Below are positions 43,463 to 50,839 of a stretch of DNA of 50,839 nt, piece after piece. The stretch covers positions 1-50,839 of the forward strand of contig JAJDCM010000404.1 of NCBI GenBank assembly GCA_029260825.1. The letters are read 5' to 3'. This stretch comes from Planctomycetota bacterium (GTDB taxonomy: Bacteria > Planctomycetota > JACOTG01 > JAJDCM01). The translations under genes and the position numbers were made by a program. The first letter of the stretch is position 1; the number at the start of each line of letters is the position of its first letter. A model generated the notes under the pieces. The model did not search any database. It was not told the origin of the DNA and worked only from the letters and a program-made list of their open reading frames with translations.

Positions 43463-43854
43463 AGACCACACCGACTTTCCTGTCGGTCGAACATCTCCTG
43501 CTCATCCATCTGCGCATGATCAGAGAGTTCGGTGGTGCCATCGAGATTCGAGACCGAGGTCTCTTGGAATCCGCCGTGATGATGCCGTCGGCTCAGTTCG
43601 ACGGAGAGTTCCTGCATGACAGCGTAGCGGCCATGGGCGCCGCCTACCTCTTCCATTTGTGCAAGAACCATCCGTTTGTGGACGGCAACAAGCGAACCGC
43701 GCTGGCCACAGCCGAGATGTTCGTGTTGCTCAACGGATGGGAACTTCGGGCAACGAATCAACAGCTCGAGGAGCTCACGATCGGTGTGGCAGCGGGAGAT
43801 CATTCGAAGGAGCATGTCCTGAACTTCTTTCGAGATCATGTGAAGCCAGCGTAG
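43459..43854 (+). CDS. doc: Doc toxin (Fic family kinase)
   Basis: 131 residues from GTG 43459. The Fic motif is HPFVDGNKR (71-79), with the catalytic His and the Asp/Asn-Lys-Arg phosphate-binding set of Doc. The flanking helices (LLLIHLRMIREFGG; LLESAVMMPSAQF; AAMGAAYLFHLCKN) match the small Doc fold. Doc phosphorylates elongation factor Tu and blocks translation, held in check by the upstream antitoxin. In phage P1 and many islands doc pairs with Phd; here the partner is AbrB-like, a combination also known elsewhere. Confidence 0.93.
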   Translation: MKTTPTFLSVEHLLLIHLRMIREFGGAIEIRDRGLLESAVMMPSAQFDGEFLHDSVAAMGAAYLFHLCKNHPFVDGNKRTALATAEMFVLLNGWELRATNQQLEELTIGVAAGDHSKEHVLNFFRDHVKPA

Positions 43855-43903
43855 ACGCGGAGCGTGGCGGTGAATCCTGTCGAAGGCCTCTCTTGCTCCC
43901 GAC

Positions 43904-45145
43904 TCATGGAGTTATCAGAGAAACCACCGCATCGATGATCTCTGTTGCCATGATTTCGCATCCTGTCTTTGAAAAGTGACAGCAATCGTAATACAGAGTA
44001 TCCGATACGTCTTCGAAGACGCGTGAGAGGTCAAGGAAGGTAATGTTGTGCTTCTCGAGTCGTGATCGTTCTCTTCTCAGGAGAGGATAGCCAATCCTGA
44101 CCCCGGTGATCCAGCTCGAAGGCATGGTGGAGGTGCGTCGTTCTGATTCCGTAAGAGGCTTTGATCCCTTGTCGTGCAGGGTGGGCTGAAGAACATGAAG
44201 GTATTGGACCTCCCATTTCTCGCACAGACCCTTGATGGCCACGGATGAACGCCACCAGCTATCGACAGAGACTTTGATTCCGGACTCCAGACCGTGGCGG
44301 TAGGACGGGCCAATCGCGGGGCTTCTTTTGTCACCGAGTGATTCGGCCACGAATTTCTCGTAGGCGTTCGCGAACTTCAAACGGAGTCGAGCTACGGCTT
44401 TCTCGAGTGCGGTGCCAAGAATGGCGCTGTAGTTGAGCCCGTAGGAGAGGCCGAGACGGGCCAGAGACATTGCACGATTCTTGTGCTCCTCCGCGTCGTG
44501 CTTGATTCTCAGTGCGTCTCTTGTCTGGAATTGCTCATGAAGGGGCCCCCACAAGAAGAACGCCGGGTAGGTAGGAATGATTCCTTGCTTGGCGTTGTTG
44601 GCGCCGATTGCAACTTCATTGAATCCGTCGATGTTGATCACGAGGTCTGGCTTGTACCCGAGACTGAGAAGGTAGGCGAAGACATTGAGCTGTTGGGGCT
44701 GTTTGTAACCTGCGTGGGCATAGCTGAGGATGGTGACTTTGTCGATTTCGGGTACCTGGGTCCGTAGGGCTGCGGACACAAAATTCCGCATGTGGTTGTA
44801 CCAGATGGCCCCCACGGATCCCCCAAGAACCAGCACCACAAAATCATTCTGATCGACGGGCCGTCTTCGAAAGTAGCGAAGAGTTCCGTGAAGATCGAAC
44901 TTGTCTTCGAATCCGAAGAACGGATGCAGACTGGTCGATGCAGGAGAGCTGGGGGTGGTGGCGCCAGTCTCGTCAGAAGGGAGCTTCCAGGCTTCTCGAA
45001 AGTTTGCTTCGATCCGGTCACGGATCGCTTGAGGAGATGCAGGGCGCTTCTGCATGGCTAGGAAGAACCGGTACGATGTGTCTGACAAGACAAGGACGAG
45101 GAGAATCGAAAGAGATGTGTAGAGAAATTTCTTTTTCGTCGACAT
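43904..45145 (-). CDS. Membrane-anchored SGNH/GDSL-like hydrolase
   Basis: 413 residues from ATG 45145; an in-frame start at 45211 adds 22 residues. An uncleaved signal anchor (STKKKFLYTSLSILLVLVLSD) is followed by an extracytoplasmic domain. SGNH blocks can be traced as LVLGGSVGA (block I, serine in GGS), LVINIDGFNEV (Gly/Asn block) and YYDCCHFSKTGCEIMA (Asp-x-x-His block V). Such proteins remove or transfer acyl groups on surface glycans (compare AlgX/AlgJ-like and OafA-associated SGNH domains). The substrate is unknown. It is divergent from the TMTC-like gene (491 bases between starts). Confidence 0.78.
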   Translation of the reverse strand: MSTKKKFLYTSLSILLVLVLSDTSYRFFLAMQKRPASPQAIRDRIEANFREAWKLPSDETGATTPSSPASTSLHPFFGFEDKFDLHGTLRYFRRRPVDQNDFVVLVLGGSVGAIWYNHMRNFVSAALRTQVPEIDKVTILSYAHAGYKQPQQLNVFAYLLSLGYKPDLVINIDGFNEVAIGANNAKQGIIPTYPAFFLWGPLHEQFQTRDALRIKHDAEEHKNRAMSLARLGLSYGLNYSAILGTALEKAVARLRLKFANAYEKFVAESLGDKRSPAIGPSYRHGLESGIKVSVDSWWRSSVAIKGLCEKWEVQYLHVLQPTLHDKGSKPLTESERRTSTMPSSWITGVRIGYPLLRRERSRLEKHNITFLDLSRVFEDVSDTLYYDCCHFSKTGCEIMATEIIDAVVSLITP

Positions 45146-45636
45146 CGGACCCTTCTGGACTCTTCCCGCACGAAGTGCTGCAAATTCCAACTTGCATGAA
45201 CTGATTTGCACAAGATCCCAGGCAGACGTACCCCGACATCGGCTGAGTCGAGAGGTCGGAGTGATCTATCGGCGGATGACAGAAGCAGTATCTGAACATA
45301 CTGTTCTTTTGGATTCCGAGATAGTGCTGGAAATTGTCCTCAGTTCACTTTCTTTCCTCGTGTCTTACCGACCGGAGGAAACCCACAAGGATTGAGTACA
45401 ATCGAGCGCCGGATTGAATAAGTATTTCCAAGAAAGTCATGAAAGTTTTGTGGCGGAGAGGAAGGAACGATCAATCCCGGTCGGGGAAGAATAAATATCA
45501 ATGAGTTGTCTGGTCGTGGGTGCCTCAGGTTGCGGGCTCGCCGCCGATTCAGTAGGATTCCTCTCGAATCGAGGCCTTATCCGTAGCGGGCGGATATCCA
45601 GATTGACACCCACTTGGAGTCCGAACATTCCGCGGC
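45146..45636. other. Divergent intergenic region
   Basis: 491 bases between the SGNH gene and the TMTC-like gene. No convincing gene, RNA or strong promoter is visible. It contains a small palindrome CGGATATCCAG-like element near 45591-45601, but nothing I can assign. The TMTC-like ATG lacks a clear ribosome-binding site. Confidence 0.4.
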
Positions 45637-47475
45637 ATGAAGAAACGAACCGAACTCGCCGTTCTTTTTCTCTTTCTCCCTCTCGTTCTCTGGGTCGGTT
45701 ATGGACCGTCTCTTGATGGCGATTTCTTGTGGGACGACGATGGGCATTTGACCCGCCCCGAATTACGAGGCGCCGAGGGTCTGTCGCAGATCTGGTTCGA
45801 GCCGGGCGCCACACAGCAGTATTATCCACTATTGCATACGGTGTTCTGGTGTCTAGGCAAGGTATTCCACGACGTTCCTATTGGATATCGGGTCATGAAC
45901 CTGATCCTCCATGGAGTTTGCTGTTTCCTTGTTTTCTTGATCCTTTCTCGGCTCTCGTTCGAGGGAGCTCTCCTTGCCGCCGGTTTGTTTGCTCTTCATC
46001 CTGTTCACGTGGAATCAACGGCCTGGATCTCGGAGATGAAGAACACGCTTTCCGGAGTCTGGTATCTTCTGGCGATGCTCGCCTGGCTTCGGTTCGATCA
46101 AGATCGCCATCGTGGCTTGTGGGTCCTCTCGCTCTTTCTCTTCTTCCTGGCTCTTGCCACAAAGACCGTCACGGTGACTCTCCCCTGCGCTTTACTTCTC
46201 ATCGTTTGGTGGAAGCGAGGGCGAGTCGAGCTTCGCCTGGACATCATGCACCTTCTCCCGTTCTTCATTCTGGGGGTCGTTGCTGGAATCCACACTGCCT
46301 GGGTCGAGACACACTTCATCGGGGCCTCGGGAACCGACTTCGAGCTCACTGTTTTGCAACGGGTGTTGCTTGCAGGGCGGGTGCCCTGGATGTCCATCTT
46401 TCATCTGGTTTGGCCCGTGCAACTGCCGTTCTTTGTCCAGAACCCGCCGCTAGATCCGAGTTCGGTGGTTGAGTGGTTTTTCCCGATCGCCACCCTCGCT
46501 GTTCCTTGGATGTTGTGGATGTTCCGTCGTCGGATGGGGCGAGGCCCTCTCGTTGCCTGGTTGTTCTTCGTGGGGACCCTTTTTCCTGCCCTGGGTTTTA
46601 TCGACGTCTATCCGTTTCGTTATTCGTTCTTCGCGGATCATTTCCAGTACTTGGCGAGTCTGGGGATCCTGACTCTTGTTGCGGGAAGTGTTCAGCGAAT
46701 CGGGTTTCTGCCGCCCGCCTATCGACCCGCCCTCGGGTTGGTGCTCCTTCTTCCCCTTCTACTCCTCAGTCGCAGCCGATCTCTGTTGTTCCAGGGAAAC
46801 GAAACCCTTTGGCGTCACACGCTCGAACAGAACCCGACCAGTTTCATTGCCGCCAATCATCTCGGGATGATCGAGCGCTCGAGGGGGCAGTTGAACGCCG
46901 CGATTGAATTGTTTCGGACCGCGGCGGATCTCAAACCCGACCACGCCGAATCTCGGCTCAACCTCGGGACTTGCCTTCGGGATTTGAACCGGCCGGACGA
47001 GGCGATGCAGGTCTACGAGGATGTACTGGAGATTCATTCCGACTATCCTCCCGCCCTTGCCAACATCGGACAGCTTCACTTTGATGCTGGCCGCTTCGAG
47101 GAGTCGGTGACCGCGTGCAGGCGGGCTGTCCGCGGCAAACCGGAGCTGGTCGATGCATGGTTCAATTTGAGCGCTGGCCTTGCTCAGCTTGGCCGTTTCG
47201 AGGAAGCCATCAAGGCGTGCGACGGTGCTCTTGGCGGAGATTTTCGTTACGCGAGTACTCATCCGTCCCGGATCCATCGCCAGATTGGAGTCATCCATGT
47301 TCTGTCGGGTCAAGGAAGAGCCTCGATCCCGGCCTACGAGCGGGCCGTCGCTCTTGATCCTGATTTCGGGATGGCCTGGTTCGAACTCAGCGATCAGCTC
47401 GGGCGTGCGGGAAGGGGGGAGGAGGCGAAGGTGGCCGGACGAAGGGCATCGGAGCTTCTCAGGAGGTCGGAATAG
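45637..47475 (+). CDS. TMTC-like membrane protein with C-terminal TPR repeats
   Basis: 612 residues. The N-terminal about 390 contain ten to twelve hydrophobic helices, starting with ELAVLFLFLPLVLWVGY. An acidic motif FLWDDDGHL sits in the first loop, and HPVHVESTAWISEMKNTLSG follows. These are the signatures of the TMTC family of GT-C-type O-mannosyltransferase-like proteins. From about 400 to 605 there are TPR repeats (GMIERSRGQLNAAIELFRTAADLKPDHAESRLNLG and three to four more). TMTC relatives glycosylate or bind exported proteins. Whether this one transfers sugar is unknown, but the DD motif expected for the catalytic loop is present. Confidence 0.87.
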   Translation: MKKRTELAVLFLFLPLVLWVGYGPSLDGDFLWDDDGHLTRPELRGAEGLSQIWFEPGATQQYYPLLHTVFWCLGKVFHDVPIGYRVMNLILHGVCCFLVFLILSRLSFEGALLAAGLFALHPVHVESTAWISEMKNTLSGVWYLLAMLAWLRFDQDRHRGLWVLSLFLFFLALATKTVTVTLPCALLLIVWWKRGRVELRLDIMHLLPFFILGVVAGIHTAWVETHFIGASGTDFELTVLQRVLLAGRVPWMSIFHLVWPVQLPFFVQNPPLDPSSVVEWFFPIATLAVPWMLWMFRRRMGRGPLVAWLFFVGTLFPALGFIDVYPFRYSFFADHFQYLASLGILTLVAGSVQRIGFLPPAYRPALGLVLLLPLLLLSRSRSLLFQGNETLWRHTLEQNPTSFIAANHLGMIERSRGQLNAAIELFRTAADLKPDHAESRLNLGTCLRDLNRPDEAMQVYEDVLEIHSDYPPALANIGQLHFDAGRFEESVTACRRAVRGKPELVDAWFNLSAGLAQLGRFEEAIKACDGALGGDFRYASTHPSRIHRQIGVIHVLSGQGRASIPAYERAVALDPDFGMAWFELSDQLGRAGRGEEAKVAGRRASELLRRSE

Positions 47476-47504
47476 AACTACTGTCGTAAGGTTACTGGCC
47501 CGCA

Positions 47505-48824
47505 TTATTCATGAAGATCTCTCAGTCTTCGATGGTTGAGCCGAACCGACTCCATTGTCTCGTTTGAAACTCCGGCTTCGCTGGCAAGATCGGGCCAGAG
47601 ATCAAGGCTCTCATCAACTTCTTCAAGAATCTCGTCCAGCTGGTTCTTTCGGCCTATTCGAAATCGCCGGGCCACGGCGTAGAGATCCTCAATCGTGAGG
47701 TCTTCGGTTTTTCCATTGATCGTCATCTGGTGCTGACGGGTCCACAGGCCGTTCGGATTGTAGCTGTAGGTGACATCAAAGGCAGGTGCTAGAGTCCAGC
47801 GACCCATTTGGTCCATCAGGAAGGCGATGTTCTTGGTGTGGTCGTCCTGGTTGCGAGCAAAGACGTTGAAGGCCATTCGTCGATAGAGCTGGGTGATGGC
47901 TGGATGACCCAGGCTCAGGTCATGAGCGACCTGCATCGCTTGCTCGTAGCTATAGGCTCCGGCTCGATTGAAATCCAGGTGAGCGATGGCACAGAGGGAT
48001 TGAAGGAGGATTTTCCCGCCGCTGCCTGTGCGGTCGAATCGGCGAGTCATGAAATGGCTGCGTCCGTTCTCGTGATGAAGGCGACATTCGCTCATCTTGA
48101 TCTTGGCCGCTAGCGCCATGCGGTGGTATGCGTACTCCGTCCTTCCGTAGCCTCCTGGATCTTCGAGTTCTTTGTCTCGATTGCCGGAAACACCGTCGAA
48201 CTTGAGTAGCCAGTATCCAAAGCCAGGAGGGGCTTTCACCTGGCCGGTGCGGACCTCGTTCGTGTCTTCGTTCCAGGCAATCAGAGCCTTTGCCCGGGCG
48301 CCACCCGCGGAGGTTCCAACCTGAAGAATGTCCCGCATGGATTCGAGCTCTTCGTTGTCGGTCCCACCGATTCTGGTTGTGAGGGACTCCTTTTCGGAGA
48401 GAGCCTTGTTCGCGAGGTTGACGAGGGATGCGATTTCAACGGGAGTCGACTCGTTGCTCTTTCGTTCGAAGGCCGGCTTGAACTCGAGAGCACCCATACC
48501 CCGCTGTCCGATGTAGCAAAGTCGTTCAAGAGGAGTGAAGTCGGCCCGTCCCGATCGAATCAGCCATGTGTTGATCAGGATGTTTCCGAACCGGTCGGGT
48601 AGGGAGTCGGCAAGAGCTCCCGGTAGGCCGCGAAAAGAGGGACGGGAAAGTTCCGGAAAGGAATAGATGTTGGGGCCAAGTGGCATGACCAGGGGGGCGA
48701 TTTGGATGCCGCTTGCTTGAAACTCTGGTGTGTATTCAAAGGATGCGATGGCCGTTGTCGGATCCCAGGAGACTGCCGCGATCGTTTTGCCCCAGAGCTC
48801 TACCTCGATCACATCGATGGACAT
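47505..48824 (-). CDS. hipA: HipA-type toxin kinase
   Basis: 439 residues. A serine/threonine kinase of the HipA class, which in E. coli phosphorylates glutamyl-tRNA synthetase and causes persistence. Seen: autophosphorylation-loop motif GTSAGGARAKALIAWN, catalytic NQDDHTKNIAFLMD (HipA-type N-x-D-x-H-x-KN), and APAFDVTYSYNP for the DFG-like Asp. The N-terminal domain (VELWGKTIAAVSWD; FGNILINTWLIRSGR) matches the family. Its ATG shares one base with the hipB stop (TGATG). It converges on the TMTC-like gene with 29 bases between stops. Confidence 0.94.
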   Translation of the reverse strand: MSIDVIEVELWGKTIAAVSWDPTTAIASFEYTPEFQASGIQIAPLVMPLGPNIYSFPELSRPSFRGLPGALADSLPDRFGNILINTWLIRSGRADFTPLERLCYIGQRGMGALEFKPAFERKSNESTPVEIASLVNLANKALSEKESLTTRIGGTDNEELESMRDILQVGTSAGGARAKALIAWNEDTNEVRTGQVKAPPGFGYWLLKFDGVSGNRDKELEDPGGYGRTEYAYHRMALAAKIKMSECRLHHENGRSHFMTRRFDRTGSGGKILLQSLCAIAHLDFNRAGAYSYEQAMQVAHDLSLGHPAITQLYRRMAFNVFARNQDDHTKNIAFLMDQMGRWTLAPAFDVTYSYNPNGLWTRQHQMTINGKTEDLTIEDLYAVARRFRIGRKNQLDEILEEVDESLDLWPDLASEAGVSNETMESVRLNHRRLRDLHE

Positions 48825-49177
48825 CAGGATTCACCCCAGGTCCACGGAGTAGGGCCGGGGTCTTTGGGTGAGGGCTTCTTCTTGCTTCGGGCGCGGCGGC
48901 GCTCTTTCCCTTTCAGCTTGATGAGTTGAACAGGGCTGAGGGCTTTTTGGGGAAGGAACTGATCCAGGCGCGAGAGGAGTTTTAACCCTCTCAGGATGCT
49001 CACCAGAGTGGCCAGGGTCGTGACTTCGCCGTGCTCGGCCTTCTGGATGGTCCTTCTCGCGACCCCGGTCTTGTTGGCGAGGCCCTGCTGGGTGAGGTTC
49101 AGGTCGAGTCGTTCGCGTCGTAAGCGAATGCCGATCTCCCGGAGAATGCTTCCGTCGCTCATGTCTTGATAGTCCAT
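48824..49177 (-). CDS. hipB: HipB-like HTH antitoxin
   Basis: 117 residues from ATG 49177; a start at 49162 is also possible. The open frame extends to 49237, but that would put the operator repeats inside the coding region, so it is rejected. Cro/CI-type helix-turn-helix: REIGIRLRRERLDLNLTQQGLANKTGVARRTIQKAEHGEVTTLATLVSILRGL. The C-terminus (KGKERRRARSKKKPSPKDPGP) is a long basic tail, longer than in E. coli HipB (88 residues). It presumably neutralises HipA and represses the operon through the GCGCAT sites upstream. Confidence 0.88.
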   Translation of the reverse strand: MDYQDMSDGSILREIGIRLRRERLDLNLTQQGLANKTGVARRTIQKAEHGEVTTLATLVSILRGLKLLSRLDQFLPQKALSPVQLIKLKGKERRRARSKKKPSPKDPGPTPWTWGES

Positions 49178-49219
49178 TTGCCCATTATCGTACGCATAAA
49201 CCAGTATATTTACTATAAA

Positions 49220-49312
49220 GCGCATAAAAGAGCGCATTGTTATGTGTCCACGTAAAGCGCATTTTAGAGCGCATATAAATGCTAATAGCCTTTTAAGCGT
49301 GAATAAATGCGC
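49220..49312. promoter_or_regulatory. Iterated GCGCAT operator sites of hipBA
   Basis: GCGCAT occurs at 49220-49225, 49232-49237, 49257-49262 and 49269-49274, and as the complement ATGCGC at 49307-49312. The four direct copies form two pairs with 12-base internal spacing and a 37-base pair-to-pair distance, in an AT-rich tract. This looks like a cooperative operator for the HTH antitoxin and may also serve the divergent gene at 49456. Confidence 0.6.
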
Positions 49313-49455
49313 TTTATCCAGTCGGCTTCATTGTTGAGCTGGCGCCAGCGTTGCTCCGTTCTTTGACTCTCTTCTTTCACCAATGAGACGAATGACGACC
49401 GACCTCTCCTCGAGTAGGATGATCACGCATACTTCACCCTGAGGAGATTTCCACC

Positions 49456-50697
49456 GTGACGAAGATTTACACCCGGTTCGTTTTGGGTCTTGTTCTTGCC
49501 TGCCTTTCCTGCTCGACCGTATTGGGTCAGGAGACGGCTCTCCACGGACGCCTGGAGGAGCGGGATGGCCAGAGGATCCTTTTTCTTTGGGGAACTCCCT
49601 ATGAGCGTGGATATGCGGAAGGATTTCTGCAGGCGGAGGCGATCCACGAGTGTTTTGTCGGGTACTTCCTCAGCGAGAAGCTTCTTCCGAGTCCGAAACT
49701 TTGGGACTTGATGGTGCTTCCCCTGGTAAAGAGCAGAGTTACGGTGCGAAAGAGAACGGCGGATCGGACTCGTGGAATCATTGCTGGCATGAACGCACGT
49801 CTTCCGGAAGAAGAGCGAGTGATCCAGAAGCTTGGCAGAGCTCTTGTCTCAGAAGACCTCTATGCTGCGATTGCGGCCGTTGACTGGATCGGTCAATTCT
49901 GCTCTTCCTTTGTTGCCTATCGAACCGCGATCTCGGAGGGAAGCGGTCCGCTCGTAGGACGTAATCTTGATTACTCTAGCTCCAAGGAGACCGTACGAAA
50001 TACCCTGGTCAAAGTGGAAGCCGCGGATCCCGAAACCGGAACCCTCGCGTGGATTTCTTTTGGATGGCCAGGCATGCCGGGATGTATCACGGGTATTTCT
50101 GAGGCCAGAGTCTCGGTTGCCATTCATGATGTGCCAGCCAAAGCCCCCACGGAGGGACGGTTGACCCCAAGGCTTGATGCTCTGGGAGAATTGATCGAGA
50201 CTCTCAAGCCCGGCCCAAACCTCGGAGATGAAGCGGCCAAGATTCTCGGTCGACATCAGTTTGCTTACGGTGCGAACGTCATGTTGGGCTGGCACCTGGA
50301 AGAGAGCCCGGGCGTTCGAGGTGCTGTTCTGGAAGTCGACACGAATGGCGCGATCACTTCGGGAGTAAGCGTGCGCTCCAACCCGGACACCGATTTCGTT
50401 ATCTGCACGAATCACCACCGTCAGCGAAAAGAAAGCACCAACTGTGATCGTTATGAGGCACTAGAAAAGGGGTGTGAGCTAGCTGCGGGGCTGGATGCGG
50501 ATCCTCTGGACTTTGACAATGCGTGGCGTCTTGTCAGCAAGGCCTCGGTTGGGATGACCATCTATCGCAATCTCTTTGATCTGGAGTCAGGACGTATTCG
50601 ATTCCAGCGTCGGCAGAAACCTTTTGGACGCTGGGGCCCGGTTCTTGAGTATGACCTGGAGGACCTTCTTTCCGAGTGTTCAGACTCGCCCCACTAG
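49456..50697 (+). CDS. Exported C45-family acyltransferase/hydrolase (Ntn-type, autoproteolytic)
   Basis: 413 residues with a signal peptide (1-24, ending LSCSTVLGQ). The nucleophile region is AVDWIGQFCSSFVAYRTA with Cys149 as the expected N-terminal nucleophile after self-cleavage, and GRNLDYSS follows at 168-175, the pair typical of isopenicillin-N acyltransferase/carcinine hydrolase-like (C45) enzymes. GWPGMPGCITGISEARVSVAIHD and CTNHHRQRKESTNCDRYEALEKG match later family blocks. Such enzymes hydrolyse or form amide bonds in small molecules or exported peptides. No neighbouring genes indicate the substrate. Ribosome-binding site GAGGAGA lies upstream. Confidence 0.8.
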   Translation: MTKIYTRFVLGLVLACLSCSTVLGQETALHGRLEERDGQRILFLWGTPYERGYAEGFLQAEAIHECFVGYFLSEKLLPSPKLWDLMVLPLVKSRVTVRKRTADRTRGIIAGMNARLPEEERVIQKLGRALVSEDLYAAIAAVDWIGQFCSSFVAYRTAISEGSGPLVGRNLDYSSSKETVRNTLVKVEAADPETGTLAWISFGWPGMPGCITGISEARVSVAIHDVPAKAPTEGRLTPRLDALGELIETLKPGPNLGDEAAKILGRHQFAYGANVMLGWHLEESPGVRGAVLEVDTNGAITSGVSVRSNPDTDFVICTNHHRQRKESTNCDRYEALEKGCELAAGLDADPLDFDNAWRLVSKASVGMTIYRNLFDLESGRIRFQRRQKPFGRWGPVLEYDLEDLLSECSDSPH

Positions 50698-50720
50698 CAG
50701 CAGTCCGTTGATAAAGTGCT

Positions 50721-50834
50721 TTTTGCCGAGGACAAGTCATTTCGGTTCAGATCAAGAAGCCGGAACGGACTCGAATTTGTTGATTCTTGTGCTTTTCGGC
50801 GACGCAGAGCTGGGCCGAAAGGGCTGTCCTCGGC
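50721..50834. repeat. Inverted repeat at the right window edge
   Basis: TTTTGCCGAGGACA (50721-50734) and TGTCCTCGGC plus GAAA (50825-50838) are complementary at 13 of 14 positions, enclosing about 90 bases. The element may continue beyond the window. It could be a small mobile element end or a long-stem RNA; no gene lies inside. Confidence 0.5.
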
Positions 50835-50839
50835 GAAAT

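Overview
The window looks like a chromosomal piece from a Gram-negative (diderm), moderately GC-rich bacterium. The evidence is a complete Mla-type outer-membrane lipid transport operon, lipoproteins, many exported proteins and a MurJ flippase. Several traits are common in Planctomycetota, Acidobacteriota and related uncultured phyla: a eukaryote/archaea-type glycyl-tRNA synthetase, a YhaO/YhaN pair, membrane-anchored PQQ-propeller, TMTC-like and Asp-box proteins, and an ECF sigma factor beside exported TPR proteins. I cannot place the phylum from sequence alone.

Left part (1-21787) is mostly housekeeping. It opens with the 3' end of a prenyltransferase-like protein. A long minus-strand run follows: RsbW-like kinase, STAS protein, MlaE permease, MlaF ATPase, MlaD, TPR lipoprotein, then YhaO nuclease and YhaN SMC-like ATPase. 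After it come threonine synthase, glycyl-tRNA synthetase, an exported alpha/beta-hydrolase fold protein whose catalytic serine position holds histidine, and 3-methyladenine DNA glycosylase. Next are a two-gene unit (ribbon-helix-helix protein plus unknown partner) with repeated operator-like sites, a PQQ propeller, a B12-type radical SAM protein, and a 3-hydroxyacyl-CoA dehydrogenase/enoyl-CoA hydratase fusion in the domain order opposite to E. coli FadB.

The accessory island (21788-27629) is the most unusual part. It holds a family of about 135-bp repeats (direct and inverted), an AT-richer Asp-box exoprotein gene, and a 313-bp direct duplication. The duplication covers the promoter and first codons of an exported metallopeptidase. 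Between its two copies lie more 135-bp repeats, two stem-loops and a PIN toxin-antitoxin module. The left copy keeps only a 34-codon stub of the peptidase gene.

The right part (27788-50839) returns to core genes: DNRLRE surface protein, peptidase T, HEAT-like membrane protein, MurJ, XdhC-like factor, TPR proteins around an ECF sigma factor, a cystathionine gamma-lyase/synthase family enzyme, UDP-glucose dehydrogenase, tRNA-Val, glutamate dehydrogenase and tRNA-Asp. These are interspersed with accessory modules: an AbrB/Doc toxin-antitoxin pair next to tRNA-Asp, an SGNH-like protein, a TMTC-like TPR membrane protein, a HipBA pair with iterated operators, and a C45-family acyltransferase/hydrolase. 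Three toxin-antitoxin modules of different families thus sit within about 24 kb.
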